Source: Candidatus Levyibacteriota bacterium (GTDB lineage: Bacteria > Patescibacteriota > Microgenomatia > Levybacterales > UBA12049). Taken from it: 47,931 nucleotides of DNA. A program made the translations under genes and the position numbers. The DNA lies in the NCBI GenBank assembly GCA_009695045.1, contig SIBS01000004.1, forward strand, positions 1 to 47,931, read 5' to 3'. This document shows positions 1-10,243 of this stretch, one piece after another. Each line of letters opens with the position of its first letter. The first letter of the stretch is position 1. The notes under the pieces were generated by a model, which had not been told where the DNA came from, searched no databases, and worked only from the letters and a program-made list of their open reading frames with translations.

Positions 1-161
1 CCATAAGTAATTCAAAGCTTTTTAGACTTCAAGAAATCCTAGAACAAATTCTGTCTAAGAATAATTTCTATTTATAGAATAAAACTATTTTTCTTATTGA
101 TTATTATAACCATTATTAAGTATAGTTATATATGTAATTATATTTATAATCTAATTAATTT

Positions 162-1580
162 ATGAAATACATTTTTATCACATATAGTGGACTATCATTA
201 CCCATAGCATATAAATTACAACAGGAAAAAAATGAAGTCATTGTTGGACAAATAGAAAATATCAAAGACTATGTTATGGAAGACGAATCAGAAAAAGCGA
301 TCGAAATAGATTTCAATAAAAAAAGGCGACTTGACTTATTTAAGGGAATGCTAGATATTCGACCAGCAGATCAAGTCATAGAGCAACTTCGTCGTTCAAA
401 AAATCTCAAAGATTATTTTCTTTTTTTTGAAGAAAACAATCTCTATAGATGGGCGGATAAGGTAAGAGACTTAGATTGTCAGGGAAATTTTCCCACCAAA
501 GAAGATTATTTATTTGAAATAGACAGAGATAATGCAAAAAAATTTGTTAGGAAGTATTATCCAAAATTATATACCCCGGAAATCAAGGAGTTTGACTCCA
601 TCAGGGATGGCATAGAATTTCTAAAAACAGCAAAGGATATCTGGGTTCTAAAAGGACGCGATGATAGCGCGGCGACATTCGTTGCAGATGTTGACTCCGC
701 AGAGCTGGCAAACGCGCAAGTAATTGATTGGCTAGAAAATTTTCCATTAAAGTATGAGAAGCTTGGTTTTATTTTAGAATTATTTATTCCTTCCGTAATT
801 GAACTTACCCCAGAAATTATGTTTTATGATGGAACTCCTTTATTTACTACTGTCGGTATTGAAAATAAATCATTTGGAAGTGGAAATTTATCAGTACAAA
901 CAGGATGCGCAGAAGATCTAGTTTTCCCAACAGAAATGGAAGATCGCATTAATAAAATATCATTTCCACCTGTAATTTATGAGATGGCAAAAGAACACAA
1001 AGGATTATTTATATGGGACGCATCATTACTTATAAATAAAAAGGATGGGAAGATATATTTTGGAGAATTTTGCTCTAATCGTCCTGGATATAATTCTTTT
1101 TTTACAGAACTTTCTCAAGCAAAATCAGTTCATGATTTTTTTGAAGGAGTAGTCCAAAGAGAGGCACCATTAAAGCCTGGGACAGTAGGGACATCTCTTA
1201 GACTTTTTAATATGAATAGAGATGAGGATAGCGAACAAATTTCTGATGGAATCACAGTTGATTTCAAGCCAGAAATAGAAAAAGATTTGTGGCTATGGGA
1301 TGTAAAAAAGAATGGCGGAAATAGATTAGCGACAGCAGGTACGGATTGGAATCTAGCAGTTCTAACTGGAGCAGGTAAGTCCATAGATGAAGCCGTAACA
1401 AAGCTCTATGAAAACGTTGATGGCTTCTCTTTTGTTGGCTCTTATTATCGATCGCAGGATGATTTTATTTCCCAAGATTATCATAATTCTATTATAAATC
1501 GGCTCAATTATGGTCTAGAGCGAGGTTTATACAGGTTACCATTTGACGTTCGGGTTGGCGAACTTGATATTGATTACTAA
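162..1580 (+). CDS. ATP-grasp / PurD-like (phosphoribosylglycinamide synthetase-like) protein
   Basis: 472-aa ORF; N-terminal Rossmann-like start and ATP-grasp style segments (WVLKGRDDSAATFV, FGEFCSNRPGYNSFF) resembling divergent PurD-like proteins. Confidence 0.55.
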   Translation: MKYIFITYSGLSLPIAYKLQQEKNEVIVGQIENIKDYVMEDESEKAIEIDFNKKRRLDLFKGMLDIRPADQVIEQLRRSKNLKDYFLFFEENNLYRWADKVRDLDCQGNFPTKEDYLFEIDRDNAKKFVRKYYPKLYTPEIKEFDSIRDGIEFLKTAKDIWVLKGRDDSAATFVADVDSAELANAQVIDWLENFPLKYEKLGFILELFIPSVIELTPEIMFYDGTPLFTTVGIENKSFGSGNLSVQTGCAEDLVFPTEMEDRINKISFPPVIYEMAKEHKGLFIWDASLLINKKDGKIYFGEFCSNRPGYNSFFTELSQAKSVHDFFEGVVQREAPLKPGTVGTSLRLFNMNRDEDSEQISDGITVDFKPEIEKDLWLWDVKKNGGNRLATAGTDWNLAVLTGAGKSIDEAVTKLYENVDGFSFVGSYYRSQDDFISQDYHNSIINRLNYGLERGLYRLPFDVRVGELDIDY

Positions 1581-1658
1581 AATATAAATATGCCTAATAC
1601 GCATACTATAGGATATATACTCTCCCTCTCTTAAGTGATATAATAAGAAATCAAATAT

Positions 1659-2174
1659 ATGAAAAGCAACAGATTATTAGATCTAAAAAATTTGAAATTT
1701 GAAGTTCGTGACGTAATGCGCTACGACGATGTTGGTGATTATTTCGATAACAAGATAATTGCTTATGATTTCAAAGATGATATCATTACAAATGCTATAT
1801 TTCTTCATGAATTTATTGAATATATGCTTATAAAATCCTCTGGTATCGACGCATCACTCATTGATAGATTTGATACTGATGATGATGCCCCAGAAATGCA
1901 CCCAAGAGAATATGAGCTTTATGAAAAATTTCACGATATGTCAAATCGAGTAGAGCGTCAATTTATAGAAAATCTTGGATTAAATTGGGATGATTATGAC
2001 AAAACCATCAATACAAAAAAAATAAAAACTGCCATAAAGCTCATCACAGAAGAACTTCATAAGGAACACCCAGATGAAGTAAAAATTCAACATTCACGAG
2101 AGGTGGTGCGAGAATCTTCAAACAGCTTACCTAATGACGAACAAAAAAATAAAAATTCCAAAAATAAAGTCTAA
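1659..2174 (+). CDS. hypothetical acidic protein
   Basis: 171-aa ORF with TATAAT at 1639-1644 just upstream; no family recognised. Confidence 0.6.
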   Translation: MKSNRLLDLKNLKFEVRDVMRYDDVGDYFDNKIIAYDFKDDIITNAIFLHEFIEYMLIKSSGIDASLIDRFDTDDDAPEMHPREYELYEKFHDMSNRVERQFIENLGLNWDDYDKTINTKKIKTAIKLITEELHKEHPDEVKIQHSREVVRESSNSLPNDEQKNKNSKNKV

Positions 2175-2821
2175 TTATTTGAAATAAGAATGTGTATCCT
2201 AGACTGATCGAGAATTACTTGCCCCTTTAACTGTGTTTTAATCTGTACTTGATATAATTTATTTCCACTATCTAAAATTATTTGCCGTGAAAATAAAAGT
2301 TTAAATGGTTCAGTCGTAGACATATCTGAAAACCATACTGGATGTTTATCTGTTGAATTATAAAGCCTTACATAAACTATTTGACTTGAACTAGGAACAC
2401 GAATCGATGCTTCAAAAATAATACTTTTTATGTTCTTATATCTATCAGTATCCACATAGGCACTAGCGCCAACGATATTTTCCCAATCATCGCTTGCACT
2501 AATTCCTGTACCAAGTGGGACAAAGAATTCAGAAACTAAATTAGTAAAGGAAGGGTTATCTAGGCTTGAAGTATCTGTAATTTTTGTTATAGAAGTAACA
2601 AAATCTCTTATGTCCTTCATGCAGTCTGTTTTACATATCTCATTAAGCTTAACTTTATCAGGCTTTTGGGTGATAGGCAAAGAAGGCGTAGGCAAAGTTT
2701 TATTGATATTAGTAGTTGAAATAAATCTATTTTTAAAAATTAAAACGTCTAATATGAAAAGATTTGCAGCTATTAGAATAATAAATAAACGGGTTAATAA
2801 AGTTTCTAAAGTATGCCGCAT
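2171..2821 (-). CDS. hypothetical membrane-anchored protein (N-terminal TM helix)
   Basis: 216-aa ORF, hydrophobic N-terminus LFIILIAANLFILDVLIF; stop overlaps the convergent upstream ORF by 4 bp. Confidence 0.6.
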   Translation of the reverse strand: MRHTLETLLTRLFIILIAANLFILDVLIFKNRFISTTNINKTLPTPSLPITQKPDKVKLNEICKTDCMKDIRDFVTSITKITDTSSLDNPSFTNLVSEFFVPLGTGISASDDWENIVGASAYVDTDRYKNIKSIIFEASIRVPSSSQIVYVRLYNSTDKHPVWFSDMSTTEPFKLLFSRQIILDSGNKLYQVQIKTQLKGQVILDQSRIHILISNN

Positions 2822-2930
2822 AATTTGAAATATATCTTTTTATTATTTATCAAAAATTTATTTTAATAAACAAATCTATTATAACAATTAAAAATTATAT
2901 AATTCTATTCCAATTTTATACAAAAATATG

Positions 2931-3560
2931 TCAGGCTATTACTGATTCAGATAATAATGCCATCGCGCCACCGAGCAAGATGCCACCAAGCACATCGGAT
3001 AGCCAATGTTCGCCTAAATAAACTCTACTTAAAAACATACTAGCGTCATATAAAACTATTATAAATAATAATAATATCTTTAGATTCATAGAGATATTCC
3101 TTGATTTATAAATATATAATCCAATAATAAGTGTTATAAATATTGCTCTTGCAGAATGACCAGAGGGATAAGAAAAATCTGTACTTACCGTAAATTGAGG
3201 AAATTCTACTAATTTTTCTGTTCTAATCATAAATTCTGGCGGTGGACTATGATCTATAAAAGTCTTTCCAAATATCTCAATAAGGTGCAGGATAACATAT
3301 AAAAAAAGAGCAAAAAAAGATTTCAATTTTTTTCTAATAGCTAATACTACTAGTAATATAAATGTCGCAATTTCAAAACTACCAACAAAGCTAAGAGTAG
3401 AAAATGATTTATCAAGTCTTCTACTGATATTGTCCTGCACGCGAACAGTTGTATCGAAATCAATTTGAGTAAAAATATTCTTATGAATTAGATATGAGAA
3501 TAAAACAAACAAAAATAAAATTAATAATCCAATAAGGAATATGTGCAATCGTCGCAGCAT
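2931..3560 (-). CDS. PAP2 family phosphatase
   Basis: Polytopic; PAP2-type motifs YPSGHSARA and SRVYLGEHWLSDVLGG. Confidence 0.85.
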   Translation of the reverse strand: MLRRLHIFLIGLLILFLFVLFSYLIHKNIFTQIDFDTTVRVQDNISRRLDKSFSTLSFVGSFEIATFILLVVLAIRKKLKSFFALFLYVILHLIEIFGKTFIDHSPPPEFMIRTEKLVEFPQFTVSTDFSYPSGHSARAIFITLIIGLYIYKSRNISMNLKILLLFIIVLYDASMFLSRVYLGEHWLSDVLGGILLGGAMALLSESVIA

Positions 3561-3815
3561 TTAATAATAATATCACTAATTATCAAACAATTCCAATTAA
3601 TCATATTAATATGATATTTTTATCTAATTAGCCTCAATTATTTTAATTTTCATATATATTTATGGCAAATTACAATCGATAATTCAGTAAGGATTAAAAG
3701 TATCAAGGTGATTGATAAAAGAGTATAAAATGTTTTTTAATAATTAAGAATAAATTGACAATAGCAATATTATTTATATCCATTATAAATGGACATTTAA
3801 TAAAAGTGTCCTATA

Positions 3816-4628
3816 TCACCTCTTCACCAGCCTATGTTGATTCAGCTTTATCTGTAATGATTCTGAAAATCTAGTTACAGCCTCACTATAAGCATAAACT
3901 CTAATAAATTCTTCTGATATTATCCATTTTTTCTCTTCTTTATCATATATAGCTGACCTACCTACTCCCCAATTTTTAGAAAATTCATTAAATTTATTAT
4001 TATAATCAATGATTATTTCTTTCATTAATTCTTTTTTTACCTCATCCTGAATATCAGGATCTATTTTTTTTTCCGAACTAGCCATAATCAAAATTAATTT
4101 GTGCTTCATATCCTGAACTATTCTTTTATCTTTTTCACTTAAATAATCATTTTCTATTCTTGAATTAATTAATAACTCCATATCTCGAATTATATTATTC
4201 TCTATGATCATGGCTTGAATTTCAGGACTATTGATATCATTGCTACCTGCAAGCTGAATTACTTTTTTAATAAACGAAGGGTATGCACTTTTTTCTTTTA
4301 ACAATTTCGCTGAATCAATCAATTCAGTTCTTGCATCCTTAATATGCTTTGTGTCTTGTCCCCATAAATCAAGGTAAAACTCTTTATCTGATGGAGAATT
4401 TATTCCATTTTGAATAAACGATGACCACTCGGTAGAACTATGCGGAGCAGTTGGATACCAATCAGTTTTATCTCTAATTAATTTTAATCCTATTTTCCCA
4501 TCAACTACAGAACGATTATATTTTAAATCTCGGGATCCAAAAATTGGCCAACAGCGGAAAATTATAGGTAAATTATCTATGACCATGTATCCCCTAACCT
4601 CTTTTATTTTACCATCCTTATTTAGCAA
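3816..4628 (-). CDS. uncharacterised protein (start may be the internal ATG at MVIDNLP)
   Basis: 270-aa ORF; track start codon is TTG; no family recognised. Confidence 0.5.
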   Translation of the reverse strand: MLNKDGKIKEVRGYMVIDNLPIIFRCWPIFGSRDLKYNRSVVDGKIGLKLIRDKTDWYPTAPHSSTEWSSFIQNGINSPSDKEFYLDLWGQDTKHIKDARTELIDSAKLLKEKSAYPSFIKKVIQLAGSNDINSPEIQAMIIENNIIRDMELLINSRIENDYLSEKDKRIVQDMKHKLILIMASSEKKIDPDIQDEVKKELMKEIIIDYNNKFNEFSKNWGVGRSAIYDKEEKKWIISEEFIRVYAYSEAVTRFSESLQIKLNQHRLVKR

Positions 4629-4785
4629 TACATGACCATAATCTATAGTATTAAAAAGTTTTATTACTTCAGATTCATGTGTCTATAAATCTAATTTTAT
4701 AATTGTTTCAAAATTTTTCTCTAGATTGAGTCCTTCTACTGCCATAGACCAAGGATTATATCAGATGATTGATAAAAAGTGTAAA

Positions 4786-5676
4786 TTATCTAATATCTAG
4801 ATCTTTGAGGAATTTTTTAAATTCTGTTTTTATATCTGGATGCTCTAATGCGAGCTCTACTACAGTTTTCATATATTCTAATTTATTTCCCGTATCATAA
4901 TAGCGACCATTTTGAATTTCTACTGCATACACTGGAACTCCTTCATTTTGAAGGAGATTGATTGCGTCAACAAGCCAAATTTCTCCACCTTTTCCAGGTT
5001 TTAAACTTTTAAGCGCTCTAAAAATCTCAGGAGGGACAATATATGCGCCATGAGTCGCAATATTTGATGGTGCCGAATCTGGATCTGGTTTTTCAACAAT
5101 TGATTTAATTTTGTAAACATTATTTCTAACTAGCTCTAAATCAGCGATTCCGTACCTCTTGAGATCTTCTTTTTTTTCTATACGAACCCCTGATATAACG
5201 ATTCCACCAAGTTCTTGATGTACTTCCATCATTTGCGCTAGGCGCGGTGGCTTTGAATATATAAACTCATCTCCCCATAAAACAGCAAAGGGCTCATCTT
5301 CTATAATTGGCTCCGCAGCCAAAACAGGTGTGCCATTCCCATAAAGACCTTTTTGTCGAACATAAATAAAATTCGCCATCTCAGAAATCATACGAGTCTG
5401 CTCAAGTAGTTCATGCTTATCACCTTGTTCAAGATTTTTTATAAGATCTTGGTTAGGAACATCAAAATGATCTTCAATCGCACGTTTAAGCGCACCAGTA
5501 ACTATAATTATATCTTTTACCCCTGATGCTACAATCTCTTCAACAACATATTGAATAACTGGCTTATCTACTATTGGAAGCATTTCTTTAGGAAGTGCTT
5601 TTGTTTGAGGCAAGAATCGAGTTCCAAATCCAGCTGCTGGTATAACTGCTTTTCTAATTTTTTTCATAAAAAACAA
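4786..5676 (-). CDS. galU: UTP--glucose-1-phosphate uridylyltransferase
   Basis: KAVIPAAGFGTRFLPQTKALPKEMLPIVDKPVIQYVVEE and WGDEF motifs. Confidence 0.95.
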   Translation of the reverse strand: MFFMKKIRKAVIPAAGFGTRFLPQTKALPKEMLPIVDKPVIQYVVEEIVASGVKDIIIVTGALKRAIEDHFDVPNQDLIKNLEQGDKHELLEQTRMISEMANFIYVRQKGLYGNGTPVLAAEPIIEDEPFAVLWGDEFIYSKPPRLAQMMEVHQELGGIVISGVRIEKKEDLKRYGIADLELVRNNVYKIKSIVEKPDPDSAPSNIATHGAYIVPPEIFRALKSLKPGKGGEIWLVDAINLLQNEGVPVYAVEIQNGRYYDTGNKLEYMKTVVELALEHPDIKTEFKKFLKDLDIR

Positions 5677-5819
5677 TAACCAATAGCAAATATTTATAGT
5701 ATAGTATTATTTGTATTGGTCTATGAACATTGTACTCGTCATTTACTTGAACTGTCAACACCAATATTATTATAAATAACAAAAGATAATCAAATCTATG
5801 CAATGGTATAATTATGCTT

Positions 5820-7793
5820 ATGAATAGAGTAGAACAAGGAATTATTCCAATAAGTCCAGTCACCGATCTAAATTTATTTAATTATTCAAAAGAGGAATTT
5901 ACTAAAAATATCGGCCAAGTTGAATTTATCAATGAAATTATCAAATTTAAAGAATTATCTACTCAAGCAGATACTGAATTTTATAAACAAATTTTCGATA
6001 GACTTAATATTCTAAAAGAAAATGATAAAAAAATTTATTTATTGAGGGATAAAACATTTATTCAGGCTACTTTTGGAGAGGCTTTTTTAATCATAGATAG
6101 AGATTTATCCGCATTTTCTATTTCACAAGAAGATAAATTTACTTTTTTTCAAAACTGCCTAAATACTAACAATAAAATATTTGAATTTAGTTCAAAAAAA
6201 AGTACCATATCAAATTCTGAAAAAATAAATCAATTTAATAAAAATTTACAAGATGTAAAAAAACCACCGTGGTTTAACGGGAGTGATTTAAAATGGTTTG
6301 ATTTTCTAAGAAAATATTCAAACTTCTCTATTCTAATTAATTCGGGAAAATCTATTAATATGATAAATCAAGAACATAAAGATAATGGTTTATTTGGTGA
6401 AACCAATAGTAAAGCTGAAGATTTGCCAGATTGGCTAATTGAACCTATTAAGGATATTCCAAAAATAGAAGACATAGAAGAGAGAGCAATAGAATTTAAA
6501 GAAGAAATTAATTCAATAAATATTGATCTATCTAATAATTATACAGAGATGGATAAAATTATATTAGAAATAAATGAAAAAATATCAAAAAATAATAAAT
6601 CAATACTTGAAGAGATTGTTTCATTGAGTTTATTGAGAGGGTTTTCAGGAAAATTAATCACAAAATATTTTATAAATTATATTATTAATGAGGTAAGATT
6701 ATCTTATGAAGAAAATATTAACTTTAAATCAATCACTAAAAAAGATAAAAATCTCAACTTGGACACTTCGTCATCTGAATATCTATATTCTTTACAAAAT
6801 AAAAAACACAAAGAAGATTTTGCATTATGGCTTGAAAAAGAATTTATTGATTCAAAAACAGGAATATTATCAGTAAAAAATCCATTAAATGATCAGGTTA
6901 GTAAATATTTTAATCTATTTCTTGAATATATAACAAATAAAACAGATGATTCTATTTCCTCCGAATGGAAAGAAGTTAAGAATGAATCCAAAGTATTATA
7001 TAACTTCCTTCAGCACGATGTAAAACCATATCTAGATAATTTAAGTCCTTATGAATTATCGTTTCTTCAAGTATATTTTAATGAGAAAAAGGGTGACTCT
7101 TTTGAATCTATTATTTTTATTTTTGCAGAATACATGCTCCAAGGAAATCAAAAAATAAAAGATAAAAAACCAGATAAAAAAATGGATAAATTAGAAACAT
7201 TCATAAATAAATGGATAAATGATAATTTTGAATACTATTTTGAAGAAATAAATAAATTGACCAAAAATGGATTCATTGAGCAAGCTACTGAATATCCCAA
7301 GTCTGAAAATCTAGAATTAATTATTGAAAAACAAGTAGATAAACAGCTAGAAAAACAAAAAATAATTAAATCTATAAATCAGGAAACTCAAAACACGCTG
7401 GCAATGACTGAGAAAATTAAAAAATTATCTATAGTCAATTGGAAATTATTTATTACTATCAATCCTAATAATAATAATCAAACAAATCTAACTCATATTA
7501 AGGGAGAAAATAAGGAGGAAATGACAAGCTCTCTTCGCGAATACATGGGAATAAACAATACGCCTTCTAGTCTCGATCCTCATATCTATATTGATTCGCT
7601 TGAACTAATGCTAAATCATTTAAATAAATCTGACCATTTATTTTCTAGATTAAGAGAGTCTATTAATGGAATAGAATATTTTAAAATAAAAAAAAGACGT
7701 ATGAGAATTTTTTATTTAATAGACGAAGCCAAAAATGAAATTATTTTCTACCTACATAAAAAAGAAAAGGATGCAAATAAAATATACTCATAA
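5820..7793 (+). CDS. uncharacterised large protein with RelE/HigB-like C-terminus
   Basis: 659-aa track ORF starting 5814; ATG 5820 preferred because TATAAT at 5807-5812 lies just upstream; C-terminus NGIEYFKIKKRRMRIFYLIDEAKNEIIFYLHKKEKDANKIYS. Confidence 0.6.
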   Translation: MNRVEQGIIPISPVTDLNLFNYSKEEFTKNIGQVEFINEIIKFKELSTQADTEFYKQIFDRLNILKENDKKIYLLRDKTFIQATFGEAFLIIDRDLSAFSISQEDKFTFFQNCLNTNNKIFEFSSKKSTISNSEKINQFNKNLQDVKKPPWFNGSDLKWFDFLRKYSNFSILINSGKSINMINQEHKDNGLFGETNSKAEDLPDWLIEPIKDIPKIEDIEERAIEFKEEINSINIDLSNNYTEMDKIILEINEKISKNNKSILEEIVSLSLLRGFSGKLITKYFINYIINEVRLSYEENINFKSITKKDKNLNLDTSSSEYLYSLQNKKHKEDFALWLEKEFIDSKTGILSVKNPLNDQVSKYFNLFLEYITNKTDDSISSEWKEVKNESKVLYNFLQHDVKPYLDNLSPYELSFLQVYFNEKKGDSFESIIFIFAEYMLQGNQKIKDKKPDKKMDKLETFINKWINDNFEYYFEEINKLTKNGFIEQATEYPKSENLELIIEKQVDKQLEKQKIIKSINQETQNTLAMTEKIKKLSIVNWKLFITINPNNNNQTNLTHIKGENKEEMTSSLREYMGINNTPSSLDPHIYIDSLELMLNHLNKSDHLFSRLRESINGIEYFKIKKRRMRIFYLIDEAKNEIIFYLHKKEKDANKIYS

Positions 7794-8025
7794 AGAATGG
7801 TATTATTGATATTTAACAATATAAATTATTATATTTTTATATAAAATTAACCGTATATAAAATCTTTCATCTCATTATATGCACTAATCTATCCAATCAG
7901 CAGTAAAGCATTACTCAAGCGGACTCTTTACATACGATTTTGAATCTGATAGAATTAATCCTACAGTTTCGTATCTAATAACTTAATTATCTTAATAATA
8001 TATTTAGATATTATAAATTTTTTGT

Positions 8026-8208
8026 ATGGGGTCTATTATCACCTTTCTAAAAGAGACTAGAGATGAATTACTAAAAGTAATTTGGCCAATGCAAAAAGAA
8101 GTAATACGATTAACTACGCTGGTGATAATAATAAGTCTTATGGTTGGAGTATTTATCGGTGGGATAGATATTTTGTTTACCAAACTATTAGCATTTTTAA
8201 TTAAATAA
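8026..8208 (+). CDS. secE: preprotein translocase subunit SecE
   Basis: 60 aa: FLKETRDELLKVIWPMQKEVIRLTTLVIIISLMVGVFIGGID; adjacent to nusG. Confidence 0.9.
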   Translation: MGSIITFLKETRDELLKVIWPMQKEVIRLTTLVIIISLMVGVFIGGIDILFTKLLAFLIK

Positions 8209-8209
8209 T

Positions 8210-8965
8210 ATGGATGATCAAAATCAACAAGAAGGAATAGAAAAACAATTAGTTAATGAGACTAATGAATCAATTGCTGAAGAAATAATTCCCGTGGAAG
8301 AAGATAATTCCTCAGTCAGTACAATTAGTACCAGTGACGAATCCAGCCAGCATAACGTATCTAATTCTAACAGCGCAACTGATAATGATACAGAAAAAGT
8401 AATGGAAAATATCTCAGTGACACCGTTATCGCCTCCAGTAGATAAAGGTAAATGGTATATTGTCCATACATATTCTGGACATGAAGACAAAATTGCCAAA
8501 ACTCTCAAGCAGAGAATCGAAACAATGGGATTTGAAGATAGGATACATGACATCATTGTCCCAACCAGAAATACAATTAAAGTATCTAAGGGAAAAAAAG
8601 AAAGCATAAATGAAAGAATATTCCCCGGCTATGTTTTAGTAAGGATGGAGCTAAATGATGAAACATGGCTTCTTGTAAGAACTACACCAGGGGTCACTGC
8701 TTTTATTGGTGCAGGCAATAAGCCAACACCTATTTCAGAAAAAGAAGTTGAAGCTATTAAGAAATTTATGAATATGGAAGAGCCACTTTATAAAACTTCC
8801 TTTTCATCGGGCGAAGCAGTTAAGATTATAGATGGACCTTTCTCTGATTTTCTTGGAACAATTGATGAAATCGATGATGCAAGAGGAAAAGTAAAGGTTC
8901 TCGTGTCTATATTTGGTAGAGAAACCCCAGTAGAACTTGACTTACTTCAGGTTGCAAAACTATAA
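8210..8965 (+). CDS. nusG: transcription termination/antitermination protein NusG with acidic N-terminal extension
   Basis: KWYIVHTYSGHEDKIAKTLKQRIE..., FPGYVLVRMELNDETWLLVRTTPGVTAFIG and C-terminal KOW region; about 80 aa acidic/Ser-rich N-terminal tail. Confidence 0.95.
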   Translation: MDDQNQQEGIEKQLVNETNESIAEEIIPVEEDNSSVSTISTSDESSQHNVSNSNSATDNDTEKVMENISVTPLSPPVDKGKWYIVHTYSGHEDKIAKTLKQRIETMGFEDRIHDIIVPTRNTIKVSKGKKESINERIFPGYVLVRMELNDETWLLVRTTPGVTAFIGAGNKPTPISEKEVEAIKKFMNMEEPLYKTSFSSGEAVKIIDGPFSDFLGTIDEIDDARGKVKVLVSIFGRETPVELDLLQVAKL

Positions 8966-8973
8966 TCTAAATT

Positions 8974-9399
8974 ATGGCTAAAAAAATAAAAACTTTTATT
9001 AAACTTACAATTGCTGCTGGAGCCGCAACGCCTGCCCCACCAGTTGGACCAGCACTAGGTCAACACGGACTTCCAATTATGGAATTCGTAAAGTCATTTA
9101 ATGATAAAACAGCAGATCAAAAAGGAACAGTTATTCCAGTAGTTATAACTGTCTATGATGATCGAACATTCTCATTTATAACAAAGAAGCCACCTGTTGC
9201 AGAGATGATTAAAAAAGCCCTGAGCAGAGATAAAGGCTCGCAAAAACCAGGCAAAGAATCAGCTGGAAAGATTACCATGGATCAAGCAAGAAAAATTGCT
9301 GAAGCAAAATTAGAAGACTTAAATACAGATGACATAGAGATGGGTGCAAGAATTGTTATGGGAACAGCACGATCAATGGGTATTCAAGTTGATAAATAA
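8974..9399 (+). CDS. rplK: 50S ribosomal protein L11
   Basis: FIKLTIAAGAATPAPPVGPALGQHGLPIMEFVKSFND. Confidence 0.97.
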   Translation: MAKKIKTFIKLTIAAGAATPAPPVGPALGQHGLPIMEFVKSFNDKTADQKGTVIPVVITVYDDRTFSFITKKPPVAEMIKKALSRDKGSQKPGKESAGKITMDQARKIAEAKLEDLNTDDIEMGARIVMGTARSMGIQVDK

Positions 9400-9427
9400 A
9401 TTATAATTTTTATAAAATAAGGATTTT

Positions 9428-10243
9428 ATGGGTAAAATAAGAATAAAAACAGAAGGAGATGAAGCAAAAAGTAATAAAATAAAGAAACTTAAAAAAGTTA
9501 ATTCTTTCTCAGGTGATAAAAATGAAATAAATCAAAAAGTTGAAGCCTCTATAGATAATGAGATTAATATAGTTGCTTCATCAAGTAAAACAGAGATAAA
9601 AGATAAGAATAAAATCTCAACATATAAAGAAAAGCTTAGTAAAAACCAAAGTCTTCGCTCTAAAAAATATCAAGATATTGCTGGAAAAGTAGATAGGAAA
9701 AAGACTTATTCTCTTGATGAAGCGCTAGTTCTTCTTCCAGAACTACAAATAACAAAATTTGATGAATCAGTTGAGCTACATATCAATACCACTGAATCAG
9801 GATTATCTGGAAATATACAACTTCCACATGGAACTGGTAAAAAAATACGAGTTGCAATTGCTGATGAGAAAACTATAGCAGAAATTGAAAATGGTAAAAT
9901 TGACTTCGATATACTACTTGCAGAGCCAGAAATGATGCCAAAACTAGCGAAGATTGCAAAATATCTTGGACCAAGAGGACTTATGCCAAATCCAAAAAAT
10001 GGCACTGTTACACAAAATATTCAAGAATCAGCAAAAAAATATGAACTAGGACAAGTAAGTTATAAAACAGAATCAAAAACACCACTACTTCATCTTCTAG
10101 TTGGAAAGGTTTCTTTTGGTAAGGAGAAGCTTACCGAAAATATCAAAATTGCCGTACAAACAGTCCAACCAAAATATATGCAAAAAATTATTATCAAATC
10201 AACAATGAGCCCAGGTATAAGAATAGAAATCTCTTCAATATAA
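9428..10243 (+). CDS. rplA: 50S ribosomal protein L1 with N-terminal extension
   Basis: FDESVELHINT, LPHGTGKKIRVAIA, LGPRGLMPNPKNGTVT; Lys-rich N-terminal extension. Confidence 0.93.
   Translation: MGKIRIKTEGDEAKSNKIKKLKKVNSFSGDKNEINQKVEASIDNEINIVASSSKTEIKDKNKISTYKEKLSKNQSLRSKKYQDIAGKVDRKKTYSLDEALVLLPELQITKFDESVELHINTTESGLSGNIQLPHGTGKKIRVAIADEKTIAEIENGKIDFDILLAEPEMMPKLAKIAKYLGPRGLMPNPKNGTVTQNIQESAKKYELGQVSYKTESKTPLLHLLVGKVSFGKEKLTENIKIAVQTVQPKYMQKIIIKSTMSPGIRIEISSI

Noticed and set aside
1130-1384. 84-aa minus-strand ORF
   Set aside because: Lies antisense inside the ATP-grasp gene; no family features.
7870-8000. Possible tRNA or rpmG upstream of secE
   Set aside because: No cloverleaf could be built and no L33-like reading frame was found.
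8224-8607. 127-aa minus-strand ORF
   Set aside because: Antisense to nusG; composition reflects the complementary strand.
9706-10005. 99-aa minus-strand ORF
   Set aside because: Antisense to rplA.
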